64,000 bases of DNA, from assembly GCA_017621225.1 (NCBI GenBank), contig JAGATN010000021.1, forward strand, positions 62,001 to 126,000. The letters run 5' to 3'. The notes beneath the pieces were generated by a model, which did no database searches, was not told where the DNA came from, and saw only the letters and a list, made by a program, of their open reading frames with translations. This DNA is from Muribaculaceae bacterium. GTDB taxonomy: Bacteria > Bacteroidota > Bacteroidia > Bacteroidales > Muribaculaceae. The translations under genes and the position numbers were made by a program. Of the stretch, positions 17,997 through 27,159 are shown piece by piece. Numbering within the stretch: the first letter of the stretch is position 1; every line of letters starts with the position of its first letter.

Positions 17997-18573
17997 CGGT
18001 AAGCTGATTGCCGTTTCGGGGGGAATCGGCAGCGGTAAGAGCGTTATATGTAAAATATTGAGCAATATGGGATATCCCGTTTACGACTGTGACAGCCGTG
18101 CGAAGATATTGATGGATAACGACGAAAAAATCAAGAACGACATAATACGATTGATATCGCCTGATGTGGTGACTGACGGATGCATTGATCGCAAAGCATT
18201 GAGTAGATGTGTGTTTAACGATGCAGATGCATTGGAGGCGCTTAATGGCATAGTGCATTCATCGGTTCGTGCCGATTTGATCAACTGGAAACGCACCATC
18301 GACACCATCGGATTTGTAGAAACAGCCATACTTTACCAGAGCGGAATAGACAAAATGGTAGATGAAGTATGGGAAGTCATGGCTCCTATGGACATAAGAG
18401 TCGAAAGGGTCATGAGTCGCTCAAATATGTCGGCTGATGAAGTTATGGCACGAATAAAACTACAAGATGCTTATGAGGTAAATCATAGGCATGCGCGCAC
18501 ATTCCGTATTATCAACGATGGCCTATTTCCTGTATTACCACAGGTTTGCGCCATATTGTCAGTCGATTATTAA
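17983..18573 (+). CDS. coaE: Dephospho-CoA kinase
   Basis: A 196-residue P-loop kinase that performs the last step of coenzyme A synthesis. VSGGIGSGKSVICKI holds the Walker A loop (residues 11-20), followed by the family segment YPVYDCDSRAK with the Asp of the CoA site. Length is typical. It starts within ybbR. Its 3' end overlaps the stop of the convergent nitrilase gene by 15 bp, so the two transcripts must be antisense to each other at their ends. Confidence 0.95.
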   Translation: MKKNDGKLIAVSGGIGSGKSVICKILSNMGYPVYDCDSRAKILMDNDEKIKNDIIRLISPDVVTDGCIDRKALSRCVFNDADALEALNGIVHSSVRADLINWKRTIDTIGFVETAILYQSGIDKMVDEVWEVMAPMDIRVERVMSRSNMSADEVMARIKLQDAYEVNHRHARTFRIINDGLFPVLPQVCAILSVDY

Positions 18574-19356
18574 TTTGAACGTATCGCTGTCGCGCCAAGG
18601 AGCGAATCGCCTTCTGTCGATATTTAGCTTTTCAGCGTCAAATGTGCTATAAACCACTCCGTCGTTTCGTCGTTCGGCTACGTCATCGCCCCAATTGTTA
18701 AATATGAAAGAATCGCCGGCAGGATAGTCGCCATACATATCCGAGCCTTCGCGATTGCATCCGGCTACGTATGCCTGATTTTCGATGGCTCGGGCAATCA
18801 GCATATGTTTCCATGCAAATACTCGTGCGTGTGCCCAATTGGCCGGAACTATGAGCGCATCATATTCATTTGCAACGCTCCTGTTCCAAACCGGAAAACG
18901 AATGTCGTAACATATGGCCATCTTTAAATTCCATGATCTGAAGCGCACGATTGGCGATGCCTTCATTCCTGGCATGAACACCTGATTTTCGTATCCACTT
19001 CTGAACAAGTGCCGCTTATCATAAAAGTTTGCCTCGCCACCGGGCTCTATCATAAAACCGCGATTATATAGATTTTCACCATCTCGTGCCGTGAAACCGC
19101 CCCATATGGCAAATCCGAAATGTTTGGCCCATCTACGCACCGATCTTATGGTAGGGCCGTCATTGTCTTCTGAAAGAGATAAGAGGGTGGGGCGGTCGGC
19201 CGTGTATCCGGTGTTGAACAACTCGGGCAAGACGACCAAATCGGTATCCGGATCAATCGTGCTGAGGCGTTCGGATACTCTTTTTAGATTTTCGTCCTTA
19301 TTCTCAAGTGTTATGCTATGAGGTATGAGTGCGACTTTTAAATTTCGAGTGGGCAT
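18559..19356 (-). CDS. Nitrilase-family amidohydrolase (omega-amidase-like)
   Basis: A 265-residue carbon-nitrogen hydrolase with the Glu-Lys-Cys triad: E45 in VVLPELFNTGY, K114 in FYDKRHLF and C149 in MAICYDIRFPVW. This subgroup resembles YafV/Nit2 omega-amidases, which hydrolyse 2-oxoglutaramate or 2-oxosuccinamate in metabolite repair; the exact substrate is inferred. It is the last gene of a minus-strand run thrA-apgM-thrC-unknown-plsC-amidase, 15 bp after the acyltransferase gene, and overlaps convergent coaE by 15 bp. Confidence 0.88.
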   Translation of the reverse strand: MPTRNLKVALIPHSITLENKDENLKRVSERLSTIDPDTDLVVLPELFNTGYTADRPTLLSLSEDNDGPTIRSVRRWAKHFGFAIWGGFTARDGENLYNRGFMIEPGGEANFYDKRHLFRSGYENQVFMPGMKASPIVRFRSWNLKMAICYDIRFPVWNRSVANEYDALIVPANWAHARVFAWKHMLIARAIENQAYVAGCNREGSDMYGDYPAGDSFIFNNWGDDVAERRNDGVVYSTFDAEKLNIDRRRFAPWRDSDTFKLIID

Positions 19357-19371
19357 ATTGAGGTGCTTTTT

Positions 19372-19923
19372 TTATTCCGTGCAGTCGGTGCTGAATTTTT
19401 CGGGATATTTACCGACGTAATTTCGATAAAATCTTTTTATGGTACACATATCGGATTCTATGTTACCCGTGGGCTCAAACTCAGTATTTATGCTGATGGT
19501 CTTTTTAGAATAGTCGATTGCGCCCAAAACTATGGGTACGTTCGCTTCGATGGCTATGTGGAGAAATCCTTGATGCCATTTCGACGTGCGGCTGCGTGTG
19601 CCTTCGGGAGTTATGGCCAATGCCATTCGGTCGGTGGAGTTGAATTTGTTTACGATTGACTCCACTAACGACGATCCTTTTTTTCTTGGAACGGGGATTC
19701 CTCCAATTGAACGAAATATGTACCCCAACGGGAAGAAAAACCAGGTTTCTTTCATTAGGAATCCGGCTTTACGGTTGACGGATGCATATGCCAATTTCCC
19801 GAGAATGAAATCCCAGTTACTCGTATGTGGAGCAACACAAATTATACATTTAGGATAATCGGGGACTGTTATTTCAACATTCCACCCGATTATCTTCAAT
19901 ATGAGTTTACTTATATTCATCAA
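19372..19923 (-). CDS. PlsC-type phospholipid/glycerol acyltransferase
   Basis: A 183-residue protein of the lysophospholipid acyltransferase family. The catalytic HX4D motif is HTSNWD (residues 33-38), and ITPEGTRSRT (from residue 104) is the PEGT substrate-binding block. It is shorter than typical PlsC (about 240) and lacks a long N-terminal anchor. Small members of this group acylate various lipids or lipid-linked amino acids, so the exact acceptor is unknown. It sits 3 bp from the upstream unknown gene and 15 bp from the amidase. Confidence 0.86.
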   Translation of the reverse strand: MMNISKLILKIIGWNVEITVPDYPKCIICVAPHTSNWDFILGKLAYASVNRKAGFLMKETWFFFPLGYIFRSIGGIPVPRKKGSSLVESIVNKFNSTDRMALAITPEGTRSRTSKWHQGFLHIAIEANVPIVLGAIDYSKKTISINTEFEPTGNIESDMCTIKRFYRNYVGKYPEKFSTDCTE

Positions 19924-19926
19924 TTA

Positions 19927-20295
19927 TCATTGGTGTTTTGTCGCAGCCGCTTTGTTTGCTTCTTTCTGGGCTGCGGGGAGCGCTTCGTTCATTTGTTTAA
20001 CAATTGATTTTACGCTATTGTTGAACGAAGAAACCAGCTTATCGTATGCAGCCTTGAAATATGCCGACTTCGACTTATTGTATTCTGCTCGACTATTATA
20101 ATTTTTTGCAACTTTGTCGAACGAGAAAGAGCATTTCTTTAAAGTGCTTACCTGAAGTTCGGCAACATCCGATATTACCTTTTTCATCTTTTCGACATCG
20201 ATGTCTTGTACGGTGTGGATTGATATAGCTGATTCAACTGCGAGGTCACCGCAGATATATTTGATCTGCTTCTTTAAATTACGTTTATTAGCCAT
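19927..20295 (-). CDS. Unknown small lysine-rich helical protein
   Basis: I do not recognise this 122-residue protein. It starts at ATG 20295 (MANKRNLKKQIKYICGDL), 8 bp after the thrC stop; a longer reading frame back to 20361 would run into thrC. It has no signal peptide or membrane segment. The sequence is highly charged, predicted mostly helical and Ala/Lys-rich at the C-terminus (AAQKEANKAAATKHQ). One central segment (DVEKMKKVISDVAELQVSTL) could form an amphipathic helix. Tight packing between thrC and plsC suggests a real expressed gene. A role in RNA or protein binding would be a guess. Confidence 0.7.
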   Translation of the reverse strand: MANKRNLKKQIKYICGDLAVESAISIHTVQDIDVEKMKKVISDVAELQVSTLKKCSFSFDKVAKNYNSRAEYNKSKSAYFKAAYDKLVSSFNNSVKSIVKQMNEALPAAQKEANKAAATKHQ

Positions 20296-20303
20296 AATGA
20301 TTT

Positions 20304-21620
20304 TTATTTTATTGAATTTAATAATATGTTTTTTAGCGCAGATATGGTTGGATAAATGCATTCTACCCTTTTTTCGGACTGTTTTTTATGAATTTGTCGA
20401 GACATGTTCAGATTTACTCCGACCACCGGCGTGATGGAATCAATTGACTTGGCCGGATGGGTAGTTGCTAATGCTATGCCAATTTCGTCATTGCCGAGTC
20501 CTTCCGATAAGGCTCGATATGCAATGGCTCCGTGTGGATCGCATACGTATCCGTTTGTTGCGTATGTGTTGTAGATCGTTTCCTTTATCTGTTCATCCGA
20601 ATAGGTATATCCGCTTATTTCAGATGACATTTTCTCGTGGTTGTTATTGTATAAATCAAGTAGGCGCGTAAAATTGGCCGGATCACCCACGTCCATAACG
20701 TTTGCCATTGTAGCCTTTGAGTGACGGGGATGGTAGATGCCGGTTTTTAGATAATCATAGAAAACGGCATTCGAATTGCTTGATGCAATAAAGCGTTTTA
20801 CGGGCAATCCCATTCGTTTTGATATGACTCCGGCCGTAAGGCTGCCGAGATTTCCGCTTGGTACTGAAAATACTAAATTATCGGTATTGACCCCAAGACG
20901 TATCAGTTGCGCGTAAGCCCAGAAGTAGTAAAAACATTGCGACATTAACCGAGCTACGTTTACTGAATTTGCTGAAGTAAGTACCATTTCTTCGTTTATT
21001 TCCGGATCAAGAATGGCGTTACGCACCATGGCCTGGCAATCGTCAAACGATCCGCGAACTTCTATTGGCACTACGTTTGTCGCATCTGACATTGATACTT
21101 GATTCTCTTGAACGCTATTCAATCTATCTTTGGGATAAAGTATGAATACTCTCGTTCCGGGTATGTTCATGAATCCGTGCGCAACGGCATTTCCGGCATC
21201 GCCCGATGTGGCCACTAGAATGTTGACAATGCGCCCGTCTTTGCGCGGCATCGGATATATGTGCGTAAGCATTCGAGACATGAATCCGACTCCTATGTCC
21301 TTGAATGACAATGTGGGCCCATGGAATAATTCAAGTATGTATTTGTTTTCGGAAATATTCACCAATGGTATGTCAAATGACATTGCGCTTTTAATTATGT
21401 CATTTATTATTTCCGAATCAAGGTCGTTACCAAATAACAAATTGGCCACCACGAATGAAATGTCGGCAAGCGACATTTCGCTTATATTATTGAAGAATGC
21501 CTTTGGTATGGTAGGAATTCTTTCGGGCATATAAAGGCCTCCATCCGGAGCCAATCCATTTACAACTGCCTCACACAACGTGGCTTTATCGGCCTGTCCG
21601 ATAGTACTATAATATTGCAT
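20304..21620 (-). CDS. thrC: Threonine synthase
   Basis: A 438-residue PLP enzyme that converts O-phosphohomoserine to threonine. The PLP lysine is K107 in HGPTLSFKDIG, and VATSGDAGNAVAHGF is the phosphate-binding loop. The N-terminus (YYSTIGQADKATLCEAVVNGL) is typical of the E. coli-like class. The gene follows apgM with a 74-bp gap containing a candidate promoter, so it can be transcribed with thrA-apgM or alone. The small unknown gene follows 8 bp later. Confidence 0.96.
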   Translation of the reverse strand: MQYYSTIGQADKATLCEAVVNGLAPDGGLYMPERIPTIPKAFFNNISEMSLADISFVVANLLFGNDLDSEIINDIIKSAMSFDIPLVNISENKYILELFHGPTLSFKDIGVGFMSRMLTHIYPMPRKDGRIVNILVATSGDAGNAVAHGFMNIPGTRVFILYPKDRLNSVQENQVSMSDATNVVPIEVRGSFDDCQAMVRNAILDPEINEEMVLTSANSVNVARLMSQCFYYFWAYAQLIRLGVNTDNLVFSVPSGNLGSLTAGVISKRMGLPVKRFIASSNSNAVFYDYLKTGIYHPRHSKATMANVMDVGDPANFTRLLDLYNNNHEKMSSEISGYTYSDEQIKETIYNTYATNGYVCDPHGAIAYRALSEGLGNDEIGIALATTHPAKSIDSITPVVGVNLNMSRQIHKKQSEKRVECIYPTISALKNILLNSIK

Positions 21621-21658
21621 ATCAGTATGTCGTTAAAACAGATTTGGTTATTGTGTAA

Positions 21659-21691
21659 CAAAGATAGCCATTTTAAATGCTATGAGTCAAT
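21659..21691 (-). promoter_or_regulatory. Candidate promoter of thrC
   Basis: On the minus strand ATTG (21691-21688), a 21-bp spacer and TATCTTTG (21666-21659) lie about 40 bp before the thrC start. The -7 box is exact; the -33 box has one mismatch. Confidence 0.55.
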
Positions 21692-21694
21692 ATA

Positions 21695-22906
21695 TCATTG
21701 GTAAAAAATATCCTTTTTTGCTAAAAATGTATTAATAAAATCGTTTCCGTGCATAATTCCATATGATCCTTTTTTTGCCGATCGTTCATTGAATGTCGTT
21801 ACGGAGTCACGGCTTATCGTCGGATTCCAAATCGTGAATGGCACCATTTCTGATGTATGGGTGCGCGCGCGGCACAACGTATGGTGATCGGGCAATAAGG
21901 CTATCGACGTAGGTTGGTCTGAATGTTTGGAATATTCAATTAGCGGATTTACGATATGTTTTGATATGTCTTCGATGGCTTTGATTTTCATGTCTACGTT
22001 GCCCATATGGGAAGCCATGTCGCATGCCTCTATGTGTAGCAACACAAAGTCATATCCTTGTTCAATCGCTTCGATGGCTTTCATGGCTTTGCCCGTATAG
22101 TTGGTGTCGCATCGGCCTGTTGCTCCATCAACCGACAATGGTGTCAATCCGGCAAGTATTCCTATCCCGGTTACAAGATTTACGCCCGAAATCACGCATC
22201 CTGAATTTAGTCCGAATTTTTGGCGCATGGTCATCATATTAGGCACAGTGCCTCCTGACCATAACCATATTCCGTAATCTGAATTTTCGGAATGTGGTAA
22301 TTTTTCACGTAATAGCCGGTTCGCTTTAAGAATTATGTTTGTTAACTCGTTTGTCGTGTCGCGCGACGCGGTGGTACGCAGCGAGGGCAGATAATCGTTA
22401 ATTCGTTTCCCGATGATGTCTTGTGGGGGAGTCGTTATGAAATCGTTACGGCCGTTTTTTACTATCAATAAGTTTTGGTGCGAATATCCGTGGTAGAAGC
22501 GTATGTTGCTGTCGGATAATTCTGTATTTAGAATGTCTATTATCTGTTTGGCTTTGTCGTCTGATATCTGATTTGCCGAATAATCCGATATGCATCCATT
22601 GTTCATTGAAACGATGTTGCATCTTATGGCTAAGTCATCAGGCTGCAGGTCGATTCCCATGCCAACGGCTTCCAAAGCGCCTCGACCTATCTTCATTGTC
22701 GATGTATCGTAGCCCAATATGGATAATATTGCTACGTCACTGCCCGGGCATAACCCATTGGGAATGGTCGTTAAGCTGCCACATCGGCCCAAATTGGCAA
22801 GACGATCCAAGTCTGATGAGTTAGCTGCCTCAAGTGGCGTTATGCCACCAAGGTCGGCAATCGGCTCGTCAGCCATTCCGTCGGCAATGATCAGAATCGA
22901 TCTCAA
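21695..22906 (-). CDS. ApgM-family protein, proposed homoserine kinase
   Basis: A 403-residue alkaline-phosphatase-superfamily protein of the archaeal/cofactor-independent phosphoglycerate mutase type. Metal and nucleophile motifs are present: LIIADGMAD (Asp9), NGLCPGSDVAIL with the catalytic Ser, HIEACDMASHMG and LLPDHHTL. It lies between thrA and thrC, exactly where thrB belongs, and no GHMP-type homoserine kinase is in the window. A homologous set has been proposed to act as homoserine kinase in Bacteroides-like bacteria, which the context supports. True phosphoglycerate mutase activity remains the alternative. Confidence 0.85.
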   Translation of the reverse strand: MRSILIIADGMADEPIADLGGITPLEAANSSDLDRLANLGRCGSLTTIPNGLCPGSDVAILSILGYDTSTMKIGRGALEAVGMGIDLQPDDLAIRCNIVSMNNGCISDYSANQISDDKAKQIIDILNTELSDSNIRFYHGYSHQNLLIVKNGRNDFITTPPQDIIGKRINDYLPSLRTTASRDTTNELTNIILKANRLLREKLPHSENSDYGIWLWSGGTVPNMMTMRQKFGLNSGCVISGVNLVTGIGILAGLTPLSVDGATGRCDTNYTGKAMKAIEAIEQGYDFVLLHIEACDMASHMGNVDMKIKAIEDISKHIVNPLIEYSKHSDQPTSIALLPDHHTLCRARTHTSEMVPFTIWNPTISRDSVTTFNERSAKKGSYGIMHGNDFINTFLAKKDIFYQ

Positions 22907-22932
22907 TGATTAAAATGGTAGTTTAAAATTCG

Positions 22933-25368
22933 TTATCGTATGTTTGCTATGCTGATTATGTCGGCAAATACGCCTGCGGCCGTCACGTCGGCGCCTGCGC
23001 CATACCCCTTTATTATCATCGGGTATTCTTTGTACCGTTCGGTTGTTATTAATATTACGTTATTGCTACCTTCAAGGCTGTAGAACGGATGCGACATGCC
23101 TACTCGTTGTAATCCGACTTCGGCTTTGCCTCGATCTAAACGAGCAACGAATCTGAACTTTTCACCTTTCTTTTCTGCTTCGATGCGATCTCGTTCGAAT
23201 ATCTCATCAAATTCAGTCACCTTCTTGTAAAAATCGTCAAGCGTGCCTTTGAATAGTTCGTCGGGTAAAAATAAGTTTTTTACTACATCCGATTGCTCTA
23301 ACTTATATTCTGCCTCGCGAGCCAATATAACTAGTTTCCTGACCACGTCTTTTCCGCTAAGATCTATGCGTGGATCGGGTTCGCTGTATCCTTCTTCCCG
23401 AGCCATATCGATTGCACGACTCAATGGCACGTCCGCAGAAATCTTATTGAAGATGTAATTTAGCGTACCGGAAACTACGGCTTCAATTTTGGTAATGCTA
23501 TCGCCTGAATTTATTAGGTTGTTTATGGTGTTTATTATGGGTAGTCCGGCTCCTACATTCGTTTCAAACAGGAATTTGACATCTTTTTTACGAGCCATAT
23601 TTTTTAACTTCTCGTATGATGAATAGTTGTCGGATGTAGCTATTTTATTAGCTGCTACCACGTTCACGTTGTGCGAAAGCAAATCGAGGTAAAGATTGGC
23701 AATTTCTTCGTTCGACGTGCAGTCAACAAATACTGAGTTGAATATATTCATCCGTATTATTTCGTCTTTAATTAATTGAGGTGACGAATTTAAAGATGAT
23801 GATTCAAGTTGTTGACGGAAATTCTGCAAGTCGATGCCATTTCTGTCGAAGATTGCTTTTTTGGAATTGGCTATGCCCACGACTTTTAGCTTCAGAGCCT
23901 TATTGCGAAGAAGTGTTTCTTGCTGGTGGGCTAACTGCTGAAGCAGGTGACACCCAATGTTGCCAATTCCAATTATAAATAAGTTAAGCACCTGGGTGTC
24001 AGACAAGAAAAAACTATCGTGTATTACATTTAAGGCTTTCCGTTCGTCATTGAGATTTATGACAAATGAAATGTTGGTTTCAGAAGCTCCCTGTGCACAG
24101 GCTTTTACGTTTATGCCGTTTCGGCCGAGCGTGTTAAACAATCTTCCCGCTACGCCTGTGGCGTTTCGCATATTTTCGCCTACGATGGCTACGGTGGCCA
24201 AATTATGCTCTACTTTTATGGGGTTTATCTCACCTGTTTGCATTTCGGCCATGAATTCGTCGTTCAATGCATTGACTGCCGTTTCTGCATCAGAATTTCG
24301 AACTGCAAAAGAGGTGGTGTTTTCACTTGAAGCCTGCGATACCATAAATACGCTGACTCCGTTTCTGGCCAATGCATTGAATATTCGGGCGTTTATGCCT
24401 ATTATGCCAACCATGCATAATCCGGAAACGGTGATAAGGCAAGTGTCGTTTATTGAGGAGATGCCTTTTATCGACTTGCCATCCGATGCCGGACGTTGCT
24501 CGGAGATGCATGTCCCCGGAGCGCTTGGGTTAAACGTATTCTTTATTAATATAGGTATGTTTTTGTGGAATACGGGATAAATGGTCGGGGGGTATATTAC
24601 TTTAGCTCCGAAATTGCATAATTCCATCGCTTCAATGAATGAAAGATGGTCAATTACATATGTATTGCTTATGACTCTCGGATCGGCTGTCATGAAACCG
24701 TCTACGTCAGTCCATATTTCGAGCGCCGAAGCATCGAGTGCCGCCGCAAGTATGGCAGCGGTATAATCGCTTCCGCCACGCCCGAGGTTGGTAACGTCGC
24801 CGTTGCAGTCAGATGATATGAAGCCGGGTACTAATGCCACTTTGAAGTCGTTGTTGTCAAATAGTTTGTGTATCAACGGCTGTGTGGCATCATTATCGAG
24901 TATGTGCTTTCCAAACTGGTCGAGCGTTTTTATGAACGATCGTGAATCATATAGTTTCGCATCTTTTATTATGCGACTTATTATGGTACTTGAAAGCCTT
25001 TCGCCGTAGCTTACTATTATGTCAAGTGAGCGGGGCGATAAGTCCTTTATCAAGCTGACGCCACGATATATGTTTGACAATTCGTCAAGCAGGCTGTTGA
25101 CCAACGTTCTTACTTCTGATTTATGTTCCTCGGGAACCATCCCTTCGATGACGTCGTTATGGCGTTCTACTATTTTTGCGTACGATTCGAGATAACTTAC
25201 GTCACCCTTTACCGCCAATTTTGCAGTAGCGATAAGTCGGTCGGTGATGCCTCCCAAGGCAGAAACGACAACGATAACCGGTTCGGAACAACCCTCAACT
25301 ATGGCTTTTACATTGCGAAGGCTATCTACTGTTCCAACTGAAGTACCGCCGAATTTTAAAACTTTCAT
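22933..25368 (-). CDS. thrA: Bifunctional aspartokinase / homoserine dehydrogenase
   Basis: An 811-residue fusion enzyme performing the first and third steps from aspartate to threonine. The N-terminal kinase begins MKVLKFGGTSVG and has GRGGSDYTAAILAAAL. Two ACT-type regulatory stretches follow (about 310-460; VAIVGENMRNATGVAGRLF is one). The homoserine dehydrogenase begins at LFIIGIGNIGCHLLQQL and includes SGTLNYIF and EEGYSEPDPRIDLSGKDVVRK. Length is normal for ThrA. The leader is only about 40 nt and holds no threonine/isoleucine-rich leader peptide, so attenuation of the E. coli kind is not evident. Confidence 0.96.
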   Translation of the reverse strand: MKVLKFGGTSVGTVDSLRNVKAIVEGCSEPVIVVVSALGGITDRLIATAKLAVKGDVSYLESYAKIVERHNDVIEGMVPEEHKSEVRTLVNSLLDELSNIYRGVSLIKDLSPRSLDIIVSYGERLSSTIISRIIKDAKLYDSRSFIKTLDQFGKHILDNDATQPLIHKLFDNNDFKVALVPGFISSDCNGDVTNLGRGGSDYTAAILAAALDASALEIWTDVDGFMTADPRVISNTYVIDHLSFIEAMELCNFGAKVIYPPTIYPVFHKNIPILIKNTFNPSAPGTCISEQRPASDGKSIKGISSINDTCLITVSGLCMVGIIGINARIFNALARNGVSVFMVSQASSENTTSFAVRNSDAETAVNALNDEFMAEMQTGEINPIKVEHNLATVAIVGENMRNATGVAGRLFNTLGRNGINVKACAQGASETNISFVINLNDERKALNVIHDSFFLSDTQVLNLFIIGIGNIGCHLLQQLAHQQETLLRNKALKLKVVGIANSKKAIFDRNGIDLQNFRQQLESSSLNSSPQLIKDEIIRMNIFNSVFVDCTSNEEIANLYLDLLSHNVNVVAANKIATSDNYSSYEKLKNMARKKDVKFLFETNVGAGLPIINTINNLINSGDSITKIEAVVSGTLNYIFNKISADVPLSRAIDMAREEGYSEPDPRIDLSGKDVVRKLVILAREAEYKLEQSDVVKNLFLPDELFKGTLDDFYKKVTEFDEIFERDRIEAEKKGEKFRFVARLDRGKAEVGLQRVGMSHPFYSLEGSNNVILITTERYKEYPMIIKGYGAGADVTAAGVFADIISIANIR

Positions 25369-25411
25369 TAATAATAATTATTATGACAATTATTTTATCC
25401 TTATTGATTCA

Positions 25412-25419
25412 CAAAGGTA
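25412..25419 (-). promoter_or_regulatory. Possible -7 box for thrA operon
   Basis: TACCTTTG on the minus strand, 44 bp before the thrA ATG, fits the -7 consensus. No TTTG sits at the expected distance. Confidence 0.45.
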
Positions 25420-25474
25420 CGGAAATAAATCGGTCACCTTATATATAATACGTTTGTTTTTTGTATTGAATATT

Positions 25475-27055
25475 TCAATATTCGCTCGTAAAGTGGAACG
25501 ATATTTTTGGGAAATCGGTTTGTGCCATTTGCAATACATAGTTCGAATCGGCCAAGAATACATCGCGGCCGTCACGATCTATTGCCATAAACTGATGTTT
25601 ACGCTTTTTAAAGGCTGCAAGTGCTTCCTCATCGTCGCTCTCTATCCAACAAGCTTTGTATAGTGATATGGGTTCCCATCGACATTGGGCGCCATATTCA
25701 TGAAGAAGTCGGTATTGAATTACTTCAAATTGCAGTTGTCCTACCGTTCCTATTAGTTTTCGTCCGTTGAATTGATTTACAAAAAGTTGGGCAACACCCT
25801 CGTCCATGAGCTGCTGAATGCCTTTTTCAAGCTGCTTTGATTTCATTGGGTCGGTGTTCTCGATGTATTTGAATTGTTCGGGCGAGAAGCTTGGCAAGCC
25901 TTTGAAATGTATCTCCTCACCCGATGTTATGGTATCGCCTATTTTGAAGTTTCCGGTATCGGGTATGCCAACGATGTCGCCGGGATAGGCTTCGTCGACA
26001 ATGTTCTTTTTTTGAGCCATAAAAGCCGTCGGGGCAGCAAACTTCATTAATTTGCCGCTCCTTATGTGTTTATATGGCGCATTGCGTTCGAATTTTCCGG
26101 AGCATACTTTCACGAATGCTATGCATGAACGATGGTTGGGGTCCATATTGGCGTGGATCTTGAACACAAAGCCTGAAAAGTTTTCCTCATCGGGCATTAT
26201 CTTACGTTCTTCAGCCTCTATGGGGCGAGGAGCGGGCGCGATTTTTACGAAGCAATCAAGCAGCTCTTTGACTCCAAACGTATTTAATGCCGATCCGAAA
26301 AACACCGGCGCTACTTGCCCCGCAAGGTAATCGTCGACATCGAAATCCGGATATACACCCTCTATGAGCTCGATGTCCTCTCGTAGTTTCGCTGCATCGT
26401 CTTCGCCTATGGTATCGTCAATTAGACGGCTGTCGATATTGTCAATTTCTACACGTTCCGATACTTTCTGTTTGTTTGGGGTAAACAAGTCGAGCGATTG
26501 TTCGTAGATGTTATATACCCCTTTGAATTTCGCGCCTATGTTTATGGGCCAGCTTAAGGGGCGTACGTTTATTTTGAGCTCCTGTTCAAGTTCGTCAAGA
26601 ATTTCAAACGGATCTCGACCCTCGCGATCAAGTTTGTTTACGAATATTATCACCGGAGTATTGCGCATTCGGCAAACTTCCATCAACTTTCGCGTTTGCT
26701 GTTCGACGCCTTTTGCTACGTCAACCACTATTATGACGCTGTCGACGGCGGTCAGCGTACGATATGTATCTTCAGCAAAGTCCTGGTGGCCGGGAGTGTC
26801 GAGAATGTTGATCTTGTAATCGCCGTAATTGAATCCCATCACAGACGTAGCCACGGATATGCCGCGTTGCTTTTCTATTTCCATCCAGTCGCTTGTGGCC
26901 GTTTTCTTGATTTTATTTGATTTTACGGCACCTGCTATGTGTATGGCGCCACCAAACAAAAGCAATTTTTCAGTCAGGGTGGTCTTACCTGCGTCAGGGT
27001 GTGAAATGATTGCGAACGTACGTCGACGGTTTATCTCATCTGTTAATTGTGACAT
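25475..27055 (-). CDS. prfC: Peptide chain release factor 3
   Basis: A 526-residue translational GTPase that removes RF1/RF2 from the ribosome after termination. G1 is SHPDAGKTT (residues 18-26), the switch I region has QRGISVATSVM, G3 is DTPGHQDF, and G4 is NKLD in FVNKLDREGRDP. Domains 2 and 3 follow with the RF3-type C-terminus. Length is typical. The gene diverges from the trmH-type gene; the start codons are about 100 bp apart. Confidence 0.96.
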   Translation of the reverse strand: MSQLTDEINRRRTFAIISHPDAGKTTLTEKLLLFGGAIHIAGAVKSNKIKKTATSDWMEIEKQRGISVATSVMGFNYGDYKINILDTPGHQDFAEDTYRTLTAVDSVIIVVDVAKGVEQQTRKLMEVCRMRNTPVIIFVNKLDREGRDPFEILDELEQELKINVRPLSWPINIGAKFKGVYNIYEQSLDLFTPNKQKVSERVEIDNIDSRLIDDTIGEDDAAKLREDIELIEGVYPDFDVDDYLAGQVAPVFFGSALNTFGVKELLDCFVKIAPAPRPIEAEERKIMPDEENFSGFVFKIHANMDPNHRSCIAFVKVCSGKFERNAPYKHIRSGKLMKFAAPTAFMAQKKNIVDEAYPGDIVGIPDTGNFKIGDTITSGEEIHFKGLPSFSPEQFKYIENTDPMKSKQLEKGIQQLMDEGVAQLFVNQFNGRKLIGTVGQLQFEVIQYRLLHEYGAQCRWEPISLYKACWIESDDEEALAAFKKRKHQFMAIDRDGRDVFLADSNYVLQMAQTDFPKISFHFTSEY

Positions 27056-27088
27056 ATTCGAATGCTTTTTCCAAACTTAATTTGTGTG

Positions 27089-27096
27089 CAAAATTA
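27089..27096 (-). promoter_or_regulatory. Possible -7 box for prfC
   Basis: TAATTTTG on the minus strand, 34 bp before the prfC ATG. The -33 element is not recognisable. Confidence 0.45.
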
Positions 27097-27142
27097 AGCA
27101 TAAAATTCCAAAATCTTCGAAGCCGCTTTAATAGAAATATAG

Positions 27143-27150
27143 TATATTTG
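27143..27150 (+). promoter_or_regulatory. Possible -7 box for trmH-type gene
   Basis: TATATTTG ends only 9 bp before ATG 27160, so the transcript would start within a few bases of the start codon. Confidence 0.45.
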
Positions 27151-27159
27151 CATCAATAT

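Noticed and set aside
25369..25474. Threonine attenuator or leader peptide before thrA
   Set aside because: The predicted leader is about 40 nt with no Thr/Ile-rich peptide and no competing hairpins.
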